From NCBI GenBank assembly GCA_001550305.1, contig LRTP01000767.1:1-60609 (forward strand): 60,609 nucleotides of DNA, written 5' to 3'. Made by a program: the position numbers and the translations under genes. Of this stretch, positions 43,227 through 51,821 are shown one piece after another. The stretch comes from Streptomyces diastatochromogenes. Lineage in GTDB: Bacteria; Actinomycetota; Actinomycetes; Streptomycetales; Streptomycetaceae. Each line of letters begins with the position of its first letter. The first letter of the stretch is position 1. Under the pieces are notes generated by a model that worked only from the letters and a program-made list of their open reading frames with translations, did no database searches and had not been told where the DNA came from.

Positions 43227-43254
43227 CCGGCATGGGACAACTGCCCCATGCCGG
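43227..43254 (+). terminator. Hairpin between the ABC permease and mslA
   Basis: Perfect 10-bp stem CCGGCATGGG/CCCATGCCGG (43227-43236 with 43245-43254), 8-nt loop, 5 nt after the permease stop. It separates the regulatory/ABC unit from the biosynthetic operon. Confidence 0.75.
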
Positions 43255-43336
43255 TGGGACAGTCCGCCCCGTAGCTTCCGTGACAGATCACAGGCCGAAC
43301 AAGGTCGGCCTGACCGATCCGAAACGGGAGGACACC

Positions 43337-43465
43337 ATGTCCGCGATCTACGAGCCCCCCATGCTCCAGGAAGTCGGCGACTTCGAGGAGCTCACGAAGT
43401 GCCTCGGCGTCGGAAGCTGCAACGACTTCGCCGGCTGCGGCTACGCGATCGTCTGCTTCTGGTGA
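43337..43465 (+). CDS. mslA: Lasso peptide precursor, siamycin I/MS-271 type
   Basis: A 42-residue precursor. The 21-residue leader MSAIYEPPMLQEVGDFEELT-K carries the YxxP and LxEVGDF recognition elements and the Thr at position -2. The 21-residue core starts CLGVGSCNDF and ends YAIVCFW, which is the sequence I know for siamycin I/MS-271: Val4 and Ile17 distinguish it from aborycin. Class I lasso peptides of this kind have a ring between Cys1 and Asp9 and disulfides 1-13 and 7-19; in MS-271 the C-terminal Trp is D. ATG 43337 is preceded by GGGAGG. Confidence 0.95.
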   Translation: MSAIYEPPMLQEVGDFEELTKCLGVGSCNDFAGCGYAIVCFW

Positions 43466-43538
43466 TCACGTCCGGTGCCGGTGCGTTCACGCGCACCGGC
43501 ACCACCCGGGGTGACGAGGAGACGGGGAACGAGGCGAC

Positions 43539-45380
43539 ATGGAATTCGTGGTTCTTCCGGACTGCCCGGCCGGTGCCGCGGCCGTCGGCCGACTGCGGGC
43601 GACGCGGCGCGTCGACCACGCGTCGGGGCGGCCCTGGATCGTCGGCGACTGGCCCGAGGCCGAGGCCGCCGTCGTCCAGGCAGGCCCACGGCGGATGGTC
43701 GTACTGGGACACACCCGGCTCGACGAGACCGCCGCGGCGGCCGCGCTCGGCCGGCTGCGCTCGCTGCACGACGTGGACTCGATCGCGTCCCGGCTGCCGG
43801 GAGCCGTCCACCTGGCGGTGTCACTGGACGGCAGGACCAGGGTGCAGGGTTCGGCCGTCGGCGTACGACAGATCTTCACCGCCGTCGTCGACGGGGTGAC
43901 CGTCGCCGCGAGCGGGGTGGAACCCCTGCTGCGGCTGACCGGCGCCGGCCTCGACGAGACCGTGCTCGCCGCCCGCCTGCTGGCGCCGGGCGGACCACCC
44001 TGGCCGCTCGCCCAGCGCCCCGTCCGCCGGGGCGTCGAGGCGCTCACCACCGGCCACTGGCTGGAACTGGACACGGACGGCCGGGCCCGGCAGACCCGCT
44101 GGTGGGAACTCCCGGAGCCGTCCCTCACGCTCGCGGAGGGCGCAGCCGCCGTCCGTTCGGCACTGGACGACGCGATCACCAGCCGGGTCGCCGCGGGCGG
44201 CACCCTCAGCGCCGACCTGTCCGGCGGTCTGGACTCCACCTCACTGTGCTTCCTCGCGCACGCGGCCGGCGCCGACCTGGTCACGTACCACGTGACGCCG
44301 ATCGACAGCGCCAACGCGGACACGATGTGGGCCCACCGGGCCGCGGAGTGCCTGCCTGCGGCCCGGCACCACACGCTGTCCGCCGACCGCGCCGAGAACC
44401 TGTTCGACGTCGGCTACACCGCCGACCTCGTGGGCGCGGCCCCGGAGGGTCCCTCGACCTGGGCCTCCGGACTCGCCCACATCCAGGACCTCGCCAAGCG
44501 GGCCACGGCGGAGGGCGCCACACTGCACCTGACCGGCTTCGGCGGTGACGAACTGTTCGGCCGGATGCCCGCCTGCGCCTGGTCCCTGGCCCGGGCCACA
44601 CCGGTCGACGGGCTGCGGCTGGTCAACCGCTACCGGCTGGCCAATCGCTGGCCGTGGCGGGCGACCGTACGCTCGCTCGTTGACCGCTCGACGTTCACGC
44701 AGAACCTCGGTCGGGTCGCCGCCCGCATCGACGCCCCGCCCCCGCCCGTCGACGAGCCCGACTTCGGCTGGGTGTTCGCGCCCCGCATGCCGGCCTGGGC
44801 GACCCCCGACGCCGTGGCCGCGGTCCGCGCCCTTCTCACCGACGCCGCCACCGAGGGACCCGGGCCGCTGGACGCCGACCGGGCCCGGCACCAGGCGCTC
44901 GCCTCGCTCGTCTTCGAGGGGACCACCGTCCGCCAGGTCAACACCGCCCTCGGGGACACCGGCATCACCTGGGACGCGCCCTTCCTCGACGACCGGGTGG
45001 TGGAGGCGGCCCTGGCCACCCGGATCGACCAGCGCCTGCTCGGCGGGCGGTTCAAGCCGCTGCTCACCTCGGCCGCACGGGGTCTCGTCCCCGCGGACAT
45101 CCTGGGCCGCCGTGACAAGGGCGAGTTCAGCGCGGAGGCGTTCCGGGGCCTGGCCCGCAACCGGGCCCGGATCCTGGAGCTGTGCGAGGACTCCCAGCTC
45201 GCCCGGCTCGGCCTCATCGACCCGGCGGCCTTCCGGTCCGCGGTGCTGAACCCGGGGCCGATGTCCCACCATCTCCAGCCGATCGACACCACGGTGGCGT
45301 GCGAGAGCTGGCTGCGGACGCATCCGGAGACGTACCCCATGCCACCCGCCCGGAACACGCCTACGGGAGAACTCCGATGA
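43539..45380 (+). CDS. mslC: Lasso peptide macrocyclase (asparagine synthetase-like)
   Basis: A 613-residue ATP-dependent enzyme that adenylates the core Asp9 and closes the macrolactam with the amino group of Cys1. The N-terminal part is a glutaminase-like domain without the catalytic Cys; the synthetase domain has the PP-loop SGGLDS at residues 228-233 and LTGFGGDELFGR. Later IGWDAPFLDD-like (ITWDAPFLDD) and RRDKGEFSAE motifs fit lasso cyclases. It follows mslA by 73 bp and overlaps mslB1 (ATGA). Confidence 0.95.
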   Translation: MEFVVLPDCPAGAAAVGRLRATRRVDHASGRPWIVGDWPEAEAAVVQAGPRRMVVLGHTRLDETAAAAALGRLRSLHDVDSIASRLPGAVHLAVSLDGRTRVQGSAVGVRQIFTAVVDGVTVAASGVEPLLRLTGAGLDETVLAARLLAPGGPPWPLAQRPVRRGVEALTTGHWLELDTDGRARQTRWWELPEPSLTLAEGAAAVRSALDDAITSRVAAGGTLSADLSGGLDSTSLCFLAHAAGADLVTYHVTPIDSANADTMWAHRAAECLPAARHHTLSADRAENLFDVGYTADLVGAAPEGPSTWASGLAHIQDLAKRATAEGATLHLTGFGGDELFGRMPACAWSLARATPVDGLRLVNRYRLANRWPWRATVRSLVDRSTFTQNLGRVAARIDAPPPPVDEPDFGWVFAPRMPAWATPDAVAAVRALLTDAATEGPGPLDADRARHQALASLVFEGTTVRQVNTALGDTGITWDAPFLDDRVVEAALATRIDQRLLGGRFKPLLTSAARGLVPADILGRRDKGEFSAEAFRGLARNRARILELCEDSQLARLGLIDPAAFRSAVLNPGPMSHHLQPIDTTVACESWLRTHPETYPMPPARNTPTGELR

Positions 45381-45640
45381 AGCTGACCCTCGCCCGCGAC
45401 GTCACCCTCACCGTCGTCGACTCCGGGGCCGTGCTGCTCGACGGGCGCCGCGGCCGCTACTGGCAACTGAACCACTCCGGCGCGGGCGTCCTGCGCCAAC
45501 TGCTCGACGGAACGGCGCCCGATGCGGCCGCCGCCGGCCTCTGCGCCGCGGCCCCGGTCAGCGACGACCAGGCACGGCAGGACGTCCAGGCCCTCATCGA
45601 CGCGCTCAGCGCGGCCAAGCTCGTGGAGGTGGCCTCGTGA
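45377..45640 (+). CDS. mslB1: Lasso leader-binding protein (PqqD-like RRE)
   Basis: An 87-residue RiPP recognition element. The pattern KLTLARDVTLTVVDSGAVLLDGRRGRYWQLNHSGAGVLRQLLDG is typical of B1 proteins, which bind the YxxP leader and deliver it to the B2 peptidase. It overlaps mslC upstream (ATGA) and mslB2 downstream (GTGA). Confidence 0.93.
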   Translation: MKLTLARDVTLTVVDSGAVLLDGRRGRYWQLNHSGAGVLRQLLDGTAPDAAAAGLCAAAPVSDDQARQDVQALIDALSAAKLVEVAS

Positions 45641-46107
45641 CCACCCCCGCCGTGGCCGAACAGGCCCCGCGGCTGCCCTGGTACCGGCAGCTCGCCCCCC
45701 GGTGCGCCGCGGGGGCGGCCCGTCTGTTGGTCCGGTTGCCGCCGGCCCGACTGCACCGCGTGCTGGGCGTGGTCAGCAAGGGGTCCCGCCCCGCCGGATA
45801 CGCCGAGGTGGCGCGGGCCCGCCGGTCCGTCGTCTCGGTCAGCACCCGCTGCGCGGGACTCGGTTGCCTCCAGCGTTCCGTGGCCACCGTCCTGCTGTGC
45901 CGGGCACACGGCAGGTGGGCCGACTGGTGCACGGGATTCAGAACCGAACCGTTCGGCGCGCACGCCTGGGTGGAGGCCGAGGGGCGGCCGGTGGACGAGC
46001 CCGGCGAACTCAGCGTGTTCCGCACGGTCCTGGCGGTCCGTCGCCCGGACGGACGCCGGAGCACCTCCGACCGTCCCCTCCGCCCCTCCCGAGGGAGCCG
46101 CTCATGA
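45637..46107 (+). CDS. mslB2: Lasso leader peptidase (transglutaminase-like)
   Basis: A 156-residue cysteine protease that removes the leader so that Cys1 is free. Cys77 in GLGCLQRSVATVLLCR and His109 in GAHAWVEAEG are the expected catalytic pair, followed by the Asp in GRPVDEPGE. GTG 45637 overlaps the mslB1 stop; its stop overlaps the ABC gene start (ATGA), showing one translationally coupled operon. Confidence 0.93.
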   Translation: MTTPAVAEQAPRLPWYRQLAPRCAAGAARLLVRLPPARLHRVLGVVSKGSRPAGYAEVARARRSVVSVSTRCAGLGCLQRSVATVLLCRAHGRWADWCTGFRTEPFGAHAWVEAEGRPVDEPGELSVFRTVLAVRRPDGRRSTSDRPLRPSRGSRS

Positions 46108-47069
46108 CAGCGATCCGGGCCGAGGGCCTCTACGCGTACTACGGCACCGCACCGGCCGTGAACGGGCTCGACCTGACCGTGCCCACGGGCAGCGTCTACG
46201 GCTTCCTCGGACCGAACGGCGCGGGCAAGACCACCACCATCAACATGCTGACCACCCTGCTGCGGCCCACCGCGGGCCGTGCGGAGGTGGCCGGCTTCGA
46301 CGTCGCCGCCCGGCCCGCCGAGGTCCGCCGCCGTATCGGCATCGTGTTCCAGGAGTCGACCCTCGACCTGGACCTCACCGCCGCCGAGAACCTCCGCTTC
46401 CAGGCCGACCTGTGCGGCCTGTCCCGCCGCGCGTCCCGCGACGCGATCGCCTCGATGCTGGACCTGATGGACCTCTCCGAGCGCCGCAGGGTGCCCGTAC
46501 GGCAGTTCTCCACCGGGCTGCGCCGCCGCCTCGAGATCGCCCGTGGCCTGCTCGCCGAGCCCAGCGTGCTGTTCCTCGACGAGCCGACGACCGGACTGGA
46601 CGCCCAGACCCGCGCCGCCGTCTGGGAGCACCTGGAACGGCTGCGCCGGGAGAGGGGCATCACGGTCTTCGTGACCACCCATCAACTGGACGAGGCCGAG
46701 CACTGCGACCGGATCGCGATCATCGACCGGGGCAAGGTGGTCACGGAGGGCACACCCGCGGACCTGAAATCCGTCATCGGGGCCGACCTCGTCGTCCTGC
46801 GCACCGACGACGACCAGCGCGCCGCCGCCGTCCTCGGCGACCGGTTCGGCCTCCCGGCGGAGCCCACTCCGGACGGTCTGCTGCTCCGGGTCGAGCGCGC
46901 GGCGGCCCTGGTGCCCCGCCTGTGCACCGAACTCGGCGTGACCGTACGCGAGGTCGCCATCGCCCCGCCCACGCTCGACGACGTCTTCCTGCACCACACC
47001 GGTCTCGCCATCCGGGAGAGCCCGACCGGCCCGCGCACGCTCGGCAACCTCGGGGAAGGACTGCGATGA
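46104..47069 (+). CDS. ABC transporter ATP-binding protein (second pair, DrrA-like)
   Basis: A 321-residue ATPase of the daunorubicin-resistance type. Walker A GPNGAGKTT, QFSTGLRRRLEIARGL (signature region), Walker B VLFLDEPTTGLD and VTTHQLDEAE are present, with a DrrA-type C-terminal extension (PTLDDVFLHHTG). ATG 46104 has GAGGGAG and overlaps mslB2. With the next gene it probably exports the mature lasso peptide and gives self-protection. Confidence 0.92.
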   Translation: MTAIRAEGLYAYYGTAPAVNGLDLTVPTGSVYGFLGPNGAGKTTTINMLTTLLRPTAGRAEVAGFDVAARPAEVRRRIGIVFQESTLDLDLTAAENLRFQADLCGLSRRASRDAIASMLDLMDLSERRRVPVRQFSTGLRRRLEIARGLLAEPSVLFLDEPTTGLDAQTRAAVWEHLERLRRERGITVFVTTHQLDEAEHCDRIAIIDRGKVVTEGTPADLKSVIGADLVVLRTDDDQRAAAVLGDRFGLPAEPTPDGLLLRVERAAALVPRLCTELGVTVREVAIAPPTLDDVFLHHTGLAIRESPTGPRTLGNLGEGLR

Positions 47070-47935
47070 GCCGGACCGACACCGCACCCGCCGCACTCGG
47101 CGACGTCACCGCCGTACCCTCACCGACCGACCGGTCCCGCAACGCGGCGCGCCCCGTCCTGCTGCTCTGGCGGCGGGAGATGACCCGGCTGCGGCACAAT
47201 CCCGTGCGCCTGGCCATGGGACTCGTGACACCCCTGCTGTTCCTCGTCGTCCTCGGCACCGGCCTCGACGCGGCGTCGTCCAGCCTCGGCAAGGCCCAAC
47301 TGAACGACTACCGGGCCTACCTGTTCCCCGGCACGCTGGTCATGTCCGTGCAGGCGCCGGCGATCGCGGTGGGCATCTCGCTGGTGTGGGACCGCAGGCT
47401 GGGGGTGCTGCGCCAGATGCTCGTGGCGCCGTTCCCGCGCGCGTCCATCGTGTTCGGACTGGCCTTCGGCGGCGCCACCACCGGCGCGGTCTACGGCCTC
47501 ATGGTGCTGTCCGTCGGCGGGATCGCGAGCATCCGCTACACGCCGATGCTGCTGGTCGTCCTCATCGAACTCCTGCTGGTCTCCCTCATGTTCACCGCGC
47601 TCGGGCTGCTCGCCGCCGTCACCATCCGGCAGGTCGACACCTTCCAGGTCGTGGTGAACCTGAGCCTGATGCCGCTGATGTTCTTCTCCGGCGCGATGTT
47701 CCCGCCCAACGGCCTGCCCGGCTGGCTCGACACCGTCGTCAAGCTCAACCCGCTGACGTACGGCGTCGACGCGGTCCGCCGGACCCTGCCAGGACCGAGC
47801 GTGCTCACCTCGGAGCAGACCCGGCTGATGCTCGGCGACTGGCACCCGCCCGTGGCCGCCGAACTGGGTGTCCTGGCCGCCCTCACCGCGGTCGCGCTGG
47901 GCCTCGCCGGCTACCGGTTCTCCCGTACGTCATGA
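47066..47935 (+). CDS. ABC-2 type permease (second pair, DrrB-like)
   Basis: A 289-residue membrane protein with six segments, including LAMGLVTPLLFLVVLGTGL, MLLVVLIELLLVSLMFTALGLLAAVTI and VVVNLSLMPLMFFSGAMFPPNGLPGWL, the last being the typical ABC-2 signature region. ATG 47066 overlaps the ATPase stop. Partner of the preceding ATPase in peptide export. Confidence 0.92.
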   Translation: MSRTDTAPAALGDVTAVPSPTDRSRNAARPVLLLWRREMTRLRHNPVRLAMGLVTPLLFLVVLGTGLDAASSSLGKAQLNDYRAYLFPGTLVMSVQAPAIAVGISLVWDRRLGVLRQMLVAPFPRASIVFGLAFGGATTGAVYGLMVLSVGGIASIRYTPMLLVVLIELLLVSLMFTALGLLAAVTIRQVDTFQVVVNLSLMPLMFFSGAMFPPNGLPGWLDTVVKLNPLTYGVDAVRRTLPGPSVLTSEQTRLMLGDWHPPVAAELGVLAALTAVALGLAGYRFSRTS

Positions 47936-48477
47936 GCCGGGGAGGACAGAGCACGGTGGACGCGAGCACCACGGATGTGACCACGACGGCCGCCGTCCGG
48001 GCCACGACCGGGCACTGGGCGGGCGCGGCGCGGCTCGTGGCCCGGCTGCTCCTGGCGGCGGTCCTGGCCTACGCCGGTCTGGTGAAGATCGGGGACCTCA
48101 CGGAGGCCGGGCGGACGGTCGCGCTCTACCGCATCGTGCCCGCCGACTCGGCCCAACTCGTGGGCGGTGTCCTGCCGTTCGTCGAGGTGGCGCTCGCGCT
48201 GCTGCTCGCGGCCGGGCTGGCCACCAGGGCGGCAGCGGCGGGCGCGGCCGTGCTGCTGGTCGCCTATGCGGCGGCCATCGCCTCGGTGTGGGCACGGGGC
48301 ATGTCCATCGACTGCGGCTGTTTCGGCGGCGGAGGCACGCTCAGTGGTGGCGCCGCACGCGGCTACGCGCTCGACCTCGCGCGCGATCTGCTGCTGCTCG
48401 GCGCGGCCGCCCTCCTGATCCGGAATCCGCGCACCCGATACGCACTGGACGGCTGGGTCCTGGACCCGAAGGAGTGA
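47932..48477 (+). CDS. MauE/DoxX-like membrane protein, probable thiol-redox partner
   Basis: A 181-residue protein with four membrane segments. LLLAAVLAYAGLVKIGDLTEA and the Cys pair DCGCFGG (Cys128 and Cys130) fit the MauE family, membrane proteins that pass electrons to or from extracytoplasmic thioredoxin-like proteins. It overlaps the permease gene and is followed 5 bp later by the CPEC protein. In this context it probably supports the two disulfides of the lasso peptide. Confidence 0.85.
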   Translation: MSRGGQSTVDASTTDVTTTAAVRATTGHWAGAARLVARLLLAAVLAYAGLVKIGDLTEAGRTVALYRIVPADSAQLVGGVLPFVEVALALLLAAGLATRAAAAGAAVLLVAYAAAIASVWARGMSIDCGCFGGGGTLSGGAARGYALDLARDLLLLGAAALLIRNPRTRYALDGWVLDPKE

Positions 48478-48482
48478 GGGGC

Positions 48483-49214
48483 ATGACGAGCACACAGACA
48501 ACGGACGCCACGGTGCGGGAGATGGTGCACCGACGGCACCGGCGACGGCGCACAGTGGTGGTGTCTCTGGTGGCCGCCCTGGTGGTGGTCGCCGCCGCGC
48601 TGGTGGGCGCGGGCCTGGTCAGGGCGAACAACACGGCGCCCGGCAAGGCACCGAGCCGCGTACCGGCCGGGCTCGCCGCCGACAAGTCGGGCGTGGCCGC
48701 CTCCACCGGCGCCGTACGCGTCGACGTGTACCTCGACTACCTCTGCCCCGAATGCCGCCGTACCGAACGGGCACTGACCACCGCCCTGGACAGTCTGAGG
48801 GCGCACGGCGGGGTGAGCGTCGTCTACCACCCGGTCGCCTTCCTCGACGACCGCAGCGCACCCGCGGGCTACTCGACCCAGGCGGCCTCCGCGGCGGCCT
48901 GCGCGGCGGACGCGGGGAGGTTCGAGCAGTACTCCACGGTCCTGTTCTCGAAACAACCCGCCGAACAGGGCCCTGGGCTCAGCGAGGCCCAGCTGATCGC
49001 GGCGGGCCGGGACGCCGGCATCACCGCGGCGTCCTTCGCCCGCTGCGTCGAGGACGCCCCCTACCTGCCCTGGGTACGGTACGTCTCCGATCTCGCCGCC
49101 TCCCGCAAGGTGGCGCTGACCCCGACCGTCATGGTGGCGGGCCGCCGTGTCGACGTCACCGGCTCCGATCCGGGCGGCGCGCTGACCCGGGCGGTCACGG
49201 CGGCCCGGCGGTGA
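48483..49214 (+). CDS. Membrane-anchored DsbA/thioredoxin-like oxidoreductase
   Basis: A 243-residue protein. The membrane anchor is RRRRTVVVSLVAALVVVAAALVGAGLV at about residues 20-46; the rest would face outside. DVYLDYLCPECRRTE carries the active site Cys88-Pro-Glu-Cys91, and KVALTPTVMVAGRRV supplies the cis-Pro loop of DsbA-like folds. It lies between MauE and the epimerase gene, overlapping the latter (GTGA). A role in forming disulfides 1-13 and 7-19 is inferred. Confidence 0.88.
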   Translation: MTSTQTTDATVREMVHRRHRRRRTVVVSLVAALVVVAAALVGAGLVRANNTAPGKAPSRVPAGLAADKSGVAASTGAVRVDVYLDYLCPECRRTERALTTALDSLRAHGGVSVVYHPVAFLDDRSAPAGYSTQAASAAACAADAGRFEQYSTVLFSKQPAEQGPGLSEAQLIAAGRDAGITAASFARCVEDAPYLPWVRYVSDLAASRKVALTPTVMVAGRRVDVTGSDPGGALTRAVTAARR

Positions 49215-50533
49215 CCCGGCTGACCGTGGCTCTGTCCGGCGACTGCATGGCGACACGGGGAGCGGTGATCTCCTCCGACCCGGCCGCCGGACGGCTCCAC
49301 GAACTCCTCCACGGCGCCGACTTCGCCGTCACCAACCTGGAGGTGGTGCCCAGCGACGGACGCGGACACCCGGTGCACAACGCGGCCGGTGGCGGCTGTC
49401 TGATCGCGGACTCCGGTGTCCTGGACGAGATCACGGCGGCCGGGTTCACCGTGCTGGGCTGCGCCAACAACCACGCCATGGACCTGGGCACGGAGGGCGT
49501 GCTCGGCACCGTGGACGTGCTGCGGTCGAGGCGGATCCCGTTCGCCGGGATCGGCGCCGACCTCACCACGGCGCGCCGGCCCGCCTACGTCGACCGGCCG
49601 GGCGGCAGCCTGGCGCTGCTCGCCTGCACCGCGACGTTCCTGCCCGGCCAGGAGGCGGCCGATCCGTCGCCGGAACTGCTCGGACGGCCGGGCCTCAGCC
49701 CGCTGCGCCACTCCGCGACCCTGCGGGTGACGGCCCCGCAGATGGACGTGCTGCGGACGATCGACGCCGAGACGGGCCTGCGCGCCCGCCGGGCCGAGGC
49801 CCGCACCCTGCTCGGGGTCGACCCCGCCCTCCTCGGACCCGACCGGCTCAGTCTCTTCGGCACCCGCTTCCTGACGGCGGACGAACCGGGCTTCACGACC
49901 GAGTGCGATCCGCGCGACCTCGACGAGATCTCCCGCTGGGTCGCTGAGGCCCGCCTCCGCGCGGACCTCGTGGTGGTGAGCGTGCACTCCCACGAGCCCG
50001 GCCCGACGCCCGAGACACCGGGCGAGTTCCTACGTGTCTTCGCGCACCGGATGATCGACGAGGGCGCGGACGTCGTGGTCGGGCACGGCCCGCATTTCCT
50101 TCGCGGTGTCGAGCTGTACCGGAACAGGCCGATCTTCTACAGCCTCGGCAACATCGTCAGCCAGATCGAACTGACCGACCGCGTCTCCGCGGAGGACTAC
50201 GCCAAGGTCACCACCGACCGGCCGCCCACCCCGGGCCGCTACTACGACCGGCTGAGCGGCCACGGCACCCGGTTGTTCGCCCCGCACCGCCGCTACTGGC
50301 AGTCGCTCGTGCCGGTCCTCACCTTCGACGACGGCACCCTCGTGACGGCCCACCTCCACCCGGTCGACCTCGGCTTCGCCCTGCCGGTGCACCGCAGGGG
50401 CCGCCCACGCCTGGCCGACCAGGCCGAGGCCAAGGAGATCCTCACCGAGGTCGCCCGGCTGTCGGAGTCGTACGGTACGACGGTCCGGGCGGGGGCCGAC
50501 GGCGCGGCGGAGCTGCTTCTGGACGTGGCGTGA
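49211..50533 (+). CDS. mslH: CapA-like peptide epimerase (C-terminal D-Trp of MS-271)
   Basis: A 440-residue protein with the metallophosphatase-like CapA fold: VALSGDCMATRG, TNLEVVPSD, LGCANNHAMDLGTEGV, VVSVHSHEPG and VVGHGPHFLRGVELYRNRPIFYSLGNIVSQ supply the metal-ligand motifs. In the published MS-271 pathway the homologue MslH epimerises the C-terminal Trp of the precursor. The identical core peptide and gene order here make the same role very likely. GTG 49211 overlaps the upstream oxidoreductase stop. Confidence 0.88.
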   Translation: MTRLTVALSGDCMATRGAVISSDPAAGRLHELLHGADFAVTNLEVVPSDGRGHPVHNAAGGGCLIADSGVLDEITAAGFTVLGCANNHAMDLGTEGVLGTVDVLRSRRIPFAGIGADLTTARRPAYVDRPGGSLALLACTATFLPGQEAADPSPELLGRPGLSPLRHSATLRVTAPQMDVLRTIDAETGLRARRAEARTLLGVDPALLGPDRLSLFGTRFLTADEPGFTTECDPRDLDEISRWVAEARLRADLVVVSVHSHEPGPTPETPGEFLRVFAHRMIDEGADVVVGHGPHFLRGVELYRNRPIFYSLGNIVSQIELTDRVSAEDYAKVTTDRPPTPGRYYDRLSGHGTRLFAPHRRYWQSLVPVLTFDDGTLVTAHLHPVDLGFALPVHRRGRPRLADQAEAKEILTEVARLSESYGTTVRAGADGAAELLLDVA

Positions 50534-50622
50534 AGAGGCTTGTGTGGCAGGCGAGTTGACGAGAGAGCCTTGCTAAAATGTCATATGTCACCTACGAGCG
50601 GACGAGGAACCGGGGAACACGC

Positions 50623-51297
50623 ATGGCCGAGTCGGTCCGGGTACTGATCGCGGACGACCAGGCACTGCTGCGCGGGAGCTTCCGGGTCCTCGTCGACTCC
50701 ACACCCGGCATGGAGGTCGTCGGCGAGGCCGGCGACGGCGCCATGGCGGTCCGGCTCGCCCGGGAACTCGCCCCGGACGTCGTCCTGATGGACCTCCGGA
50801 TGCCGGTTCTCGACGGCATCGCGGCCACCCGGGAGATCTGCTCCGACGAGACGCTGACCGGTGTCCGGGTGCTGGCCCTGACCATGTTCGACATGGACGA
50901 GTACGTCTACCCGGCCCTCCAGGCGGGTGCCAGCGGCTTCATGCTGAAGGACGCCTCGCCGTCCGACCTGGTCGACGGCATCCGGGTCATCGCCACGGGC
51001 GAGGGCGTACTGGCCCCCACGGTCACCCGGCGCGTCATCGCCAACTTCTCCCGGCGCGGCGAGACGCCCCGCCCCGCTCCACGACTCGTCGGTCTCACCA
51101 AGCGGGAGCACGAAGTCCTCGTCCAGATCGCCAACGGCCTGTCCAACGCGGAGATCTCCGAACGCCTGGTCATCAGCATGCCGACCGTGAAGACCCACGT
51201 CGGCAGCCTCCTGGCCAAGCTGCACGCCCGGGACCGCGCACAGCTGGTCATCATCGCGTACGAGAGCGGCCTGGCCGAGCGGGGAATGCCGACGTGA
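50623..51297 (+). CDS. NarL/LuxR-type response regulator
   Basis: A 224-residue regulator with an intact receiver: acidic pair Asp11/Asp12, phosphoacceptor Asp57 in PDVVLMDLRMPVLDG, Lys in SGFMLKDASP. The C-terminal HTH is LTKREHEVLVQIANGLSNAEISERLVISMPTVKTHVGSLLAKLHARDRAQLVI. ATG 50623 has GGGGAA upstream; an in-frame ATG at 50578 is less likely. It closes the lasso cluster. No kinase is adjacent; the kinase at 40273 in the same segment is the best partner candidate. Confidence 0.9.
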   Translation: MAESVRVLIADDQALLRGSFRVLVDSTPGMEVVGEAGDGAMAVRLARELAPDVVLMDLRMPVLDGIAATREICSDETLTGVRVLALTMFDMDEYVYPALQAGASGFMLKDASPSDLVDGIRVIATGEGVLAPTVTRRVIANFSRRGETPRPAPRLVGLTKREHEVLVQIANGLSNAEISERLVISMPTVKTHVGSLLAKLHARDRAQLVIIAYESGLAERGMPT

Positions 51298-51364
51298 TCG
51301 CGGCGACCAGGACTCACGGCGCGTCGCCCCGCTGGGCGGCTGCGCAGGGGTGGCCGTCGTCGCC

Positions 51365-51398
51365 GGTGTCGCAGGTTCGAATCCTGCCGGGGCACAGC
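51365..51398 (+). repeat. att-like copy 3 of the tRNA-Arg 3' end
   Basis: 28 bases identical to the tRNA gene (GGTGTCGC to CCGGGG), then one G fewer before CACAGC. It lies 68 bp after the last lasso-cluster gene and marks the right end of the lasso segment. Confidence 0.9.
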
Positions 51399-51401
51399 GA
51401 G

Positions 51402-51433
51402 AAGGGCACCTACGGATCGCCGTAGGTGCCCTT
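51402..51433 (+). terminator. Hairpin after att copy 3
   Basis: Perfect 14-bp stem (51402-51415 with 51420-51433), 4-nt loop, followed by TTCG. It has the position of a tRNA terminator relative to the tRNA 3'-end copy and may also end lasso-cluster transcription. Confidence 0.85.
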
Positions 51434-51821
51434 TCGCATCCAGGTCCGACGACCGGATCGCCGCGGACCGCGACGGTCCCCCGAACAGAGTCCCCCCGTC
51501 GTTACTGAAGCCATTGGGCCGTTCGGGGGAGTTGGGGCAGCGAGACAGCCAAGGGTGTCACGGGCCGTCAGCTGCTTTTTTTCCTGCTCTCAGCGTGATT
51601 CCACGCCAGGACAGGGCCGACACCGAGGCCCCTCCACAGCGTCAATGGCCCATACAAGGGAGAGTTACGGATATATCTGCACTTTGTAACGCGAATCGTT
51701 TCCTTGGCCTGGTGTCGCAGTGGAGGGCCACAGTGTGGGCCTCGGCACCGAGCCGGGAATGACGGATTGCACGCCCGGCCCCGACCAGGGTCGGTGTGCA
51801 CGAACGTGAGGTGACAGATTC
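51434..51821. other. Gene-free region upstream of the Asp/Arg-rich protein
   Basis: No gene seen. CCCCCGAAC (about 51479) and GTTCGGGGG (about 51523) could form a long-loop hairpin. An AT-rich stretch with TATATC near 51671 may belong to the promoter of the next gene. Confidence 0.5.

Noticed and set aside
51711..51720. GGTGTCGCAG as a further att-like copy
   Set aside because: Only 10 bases match the tRNA end and the following bases diverge; likely chance.
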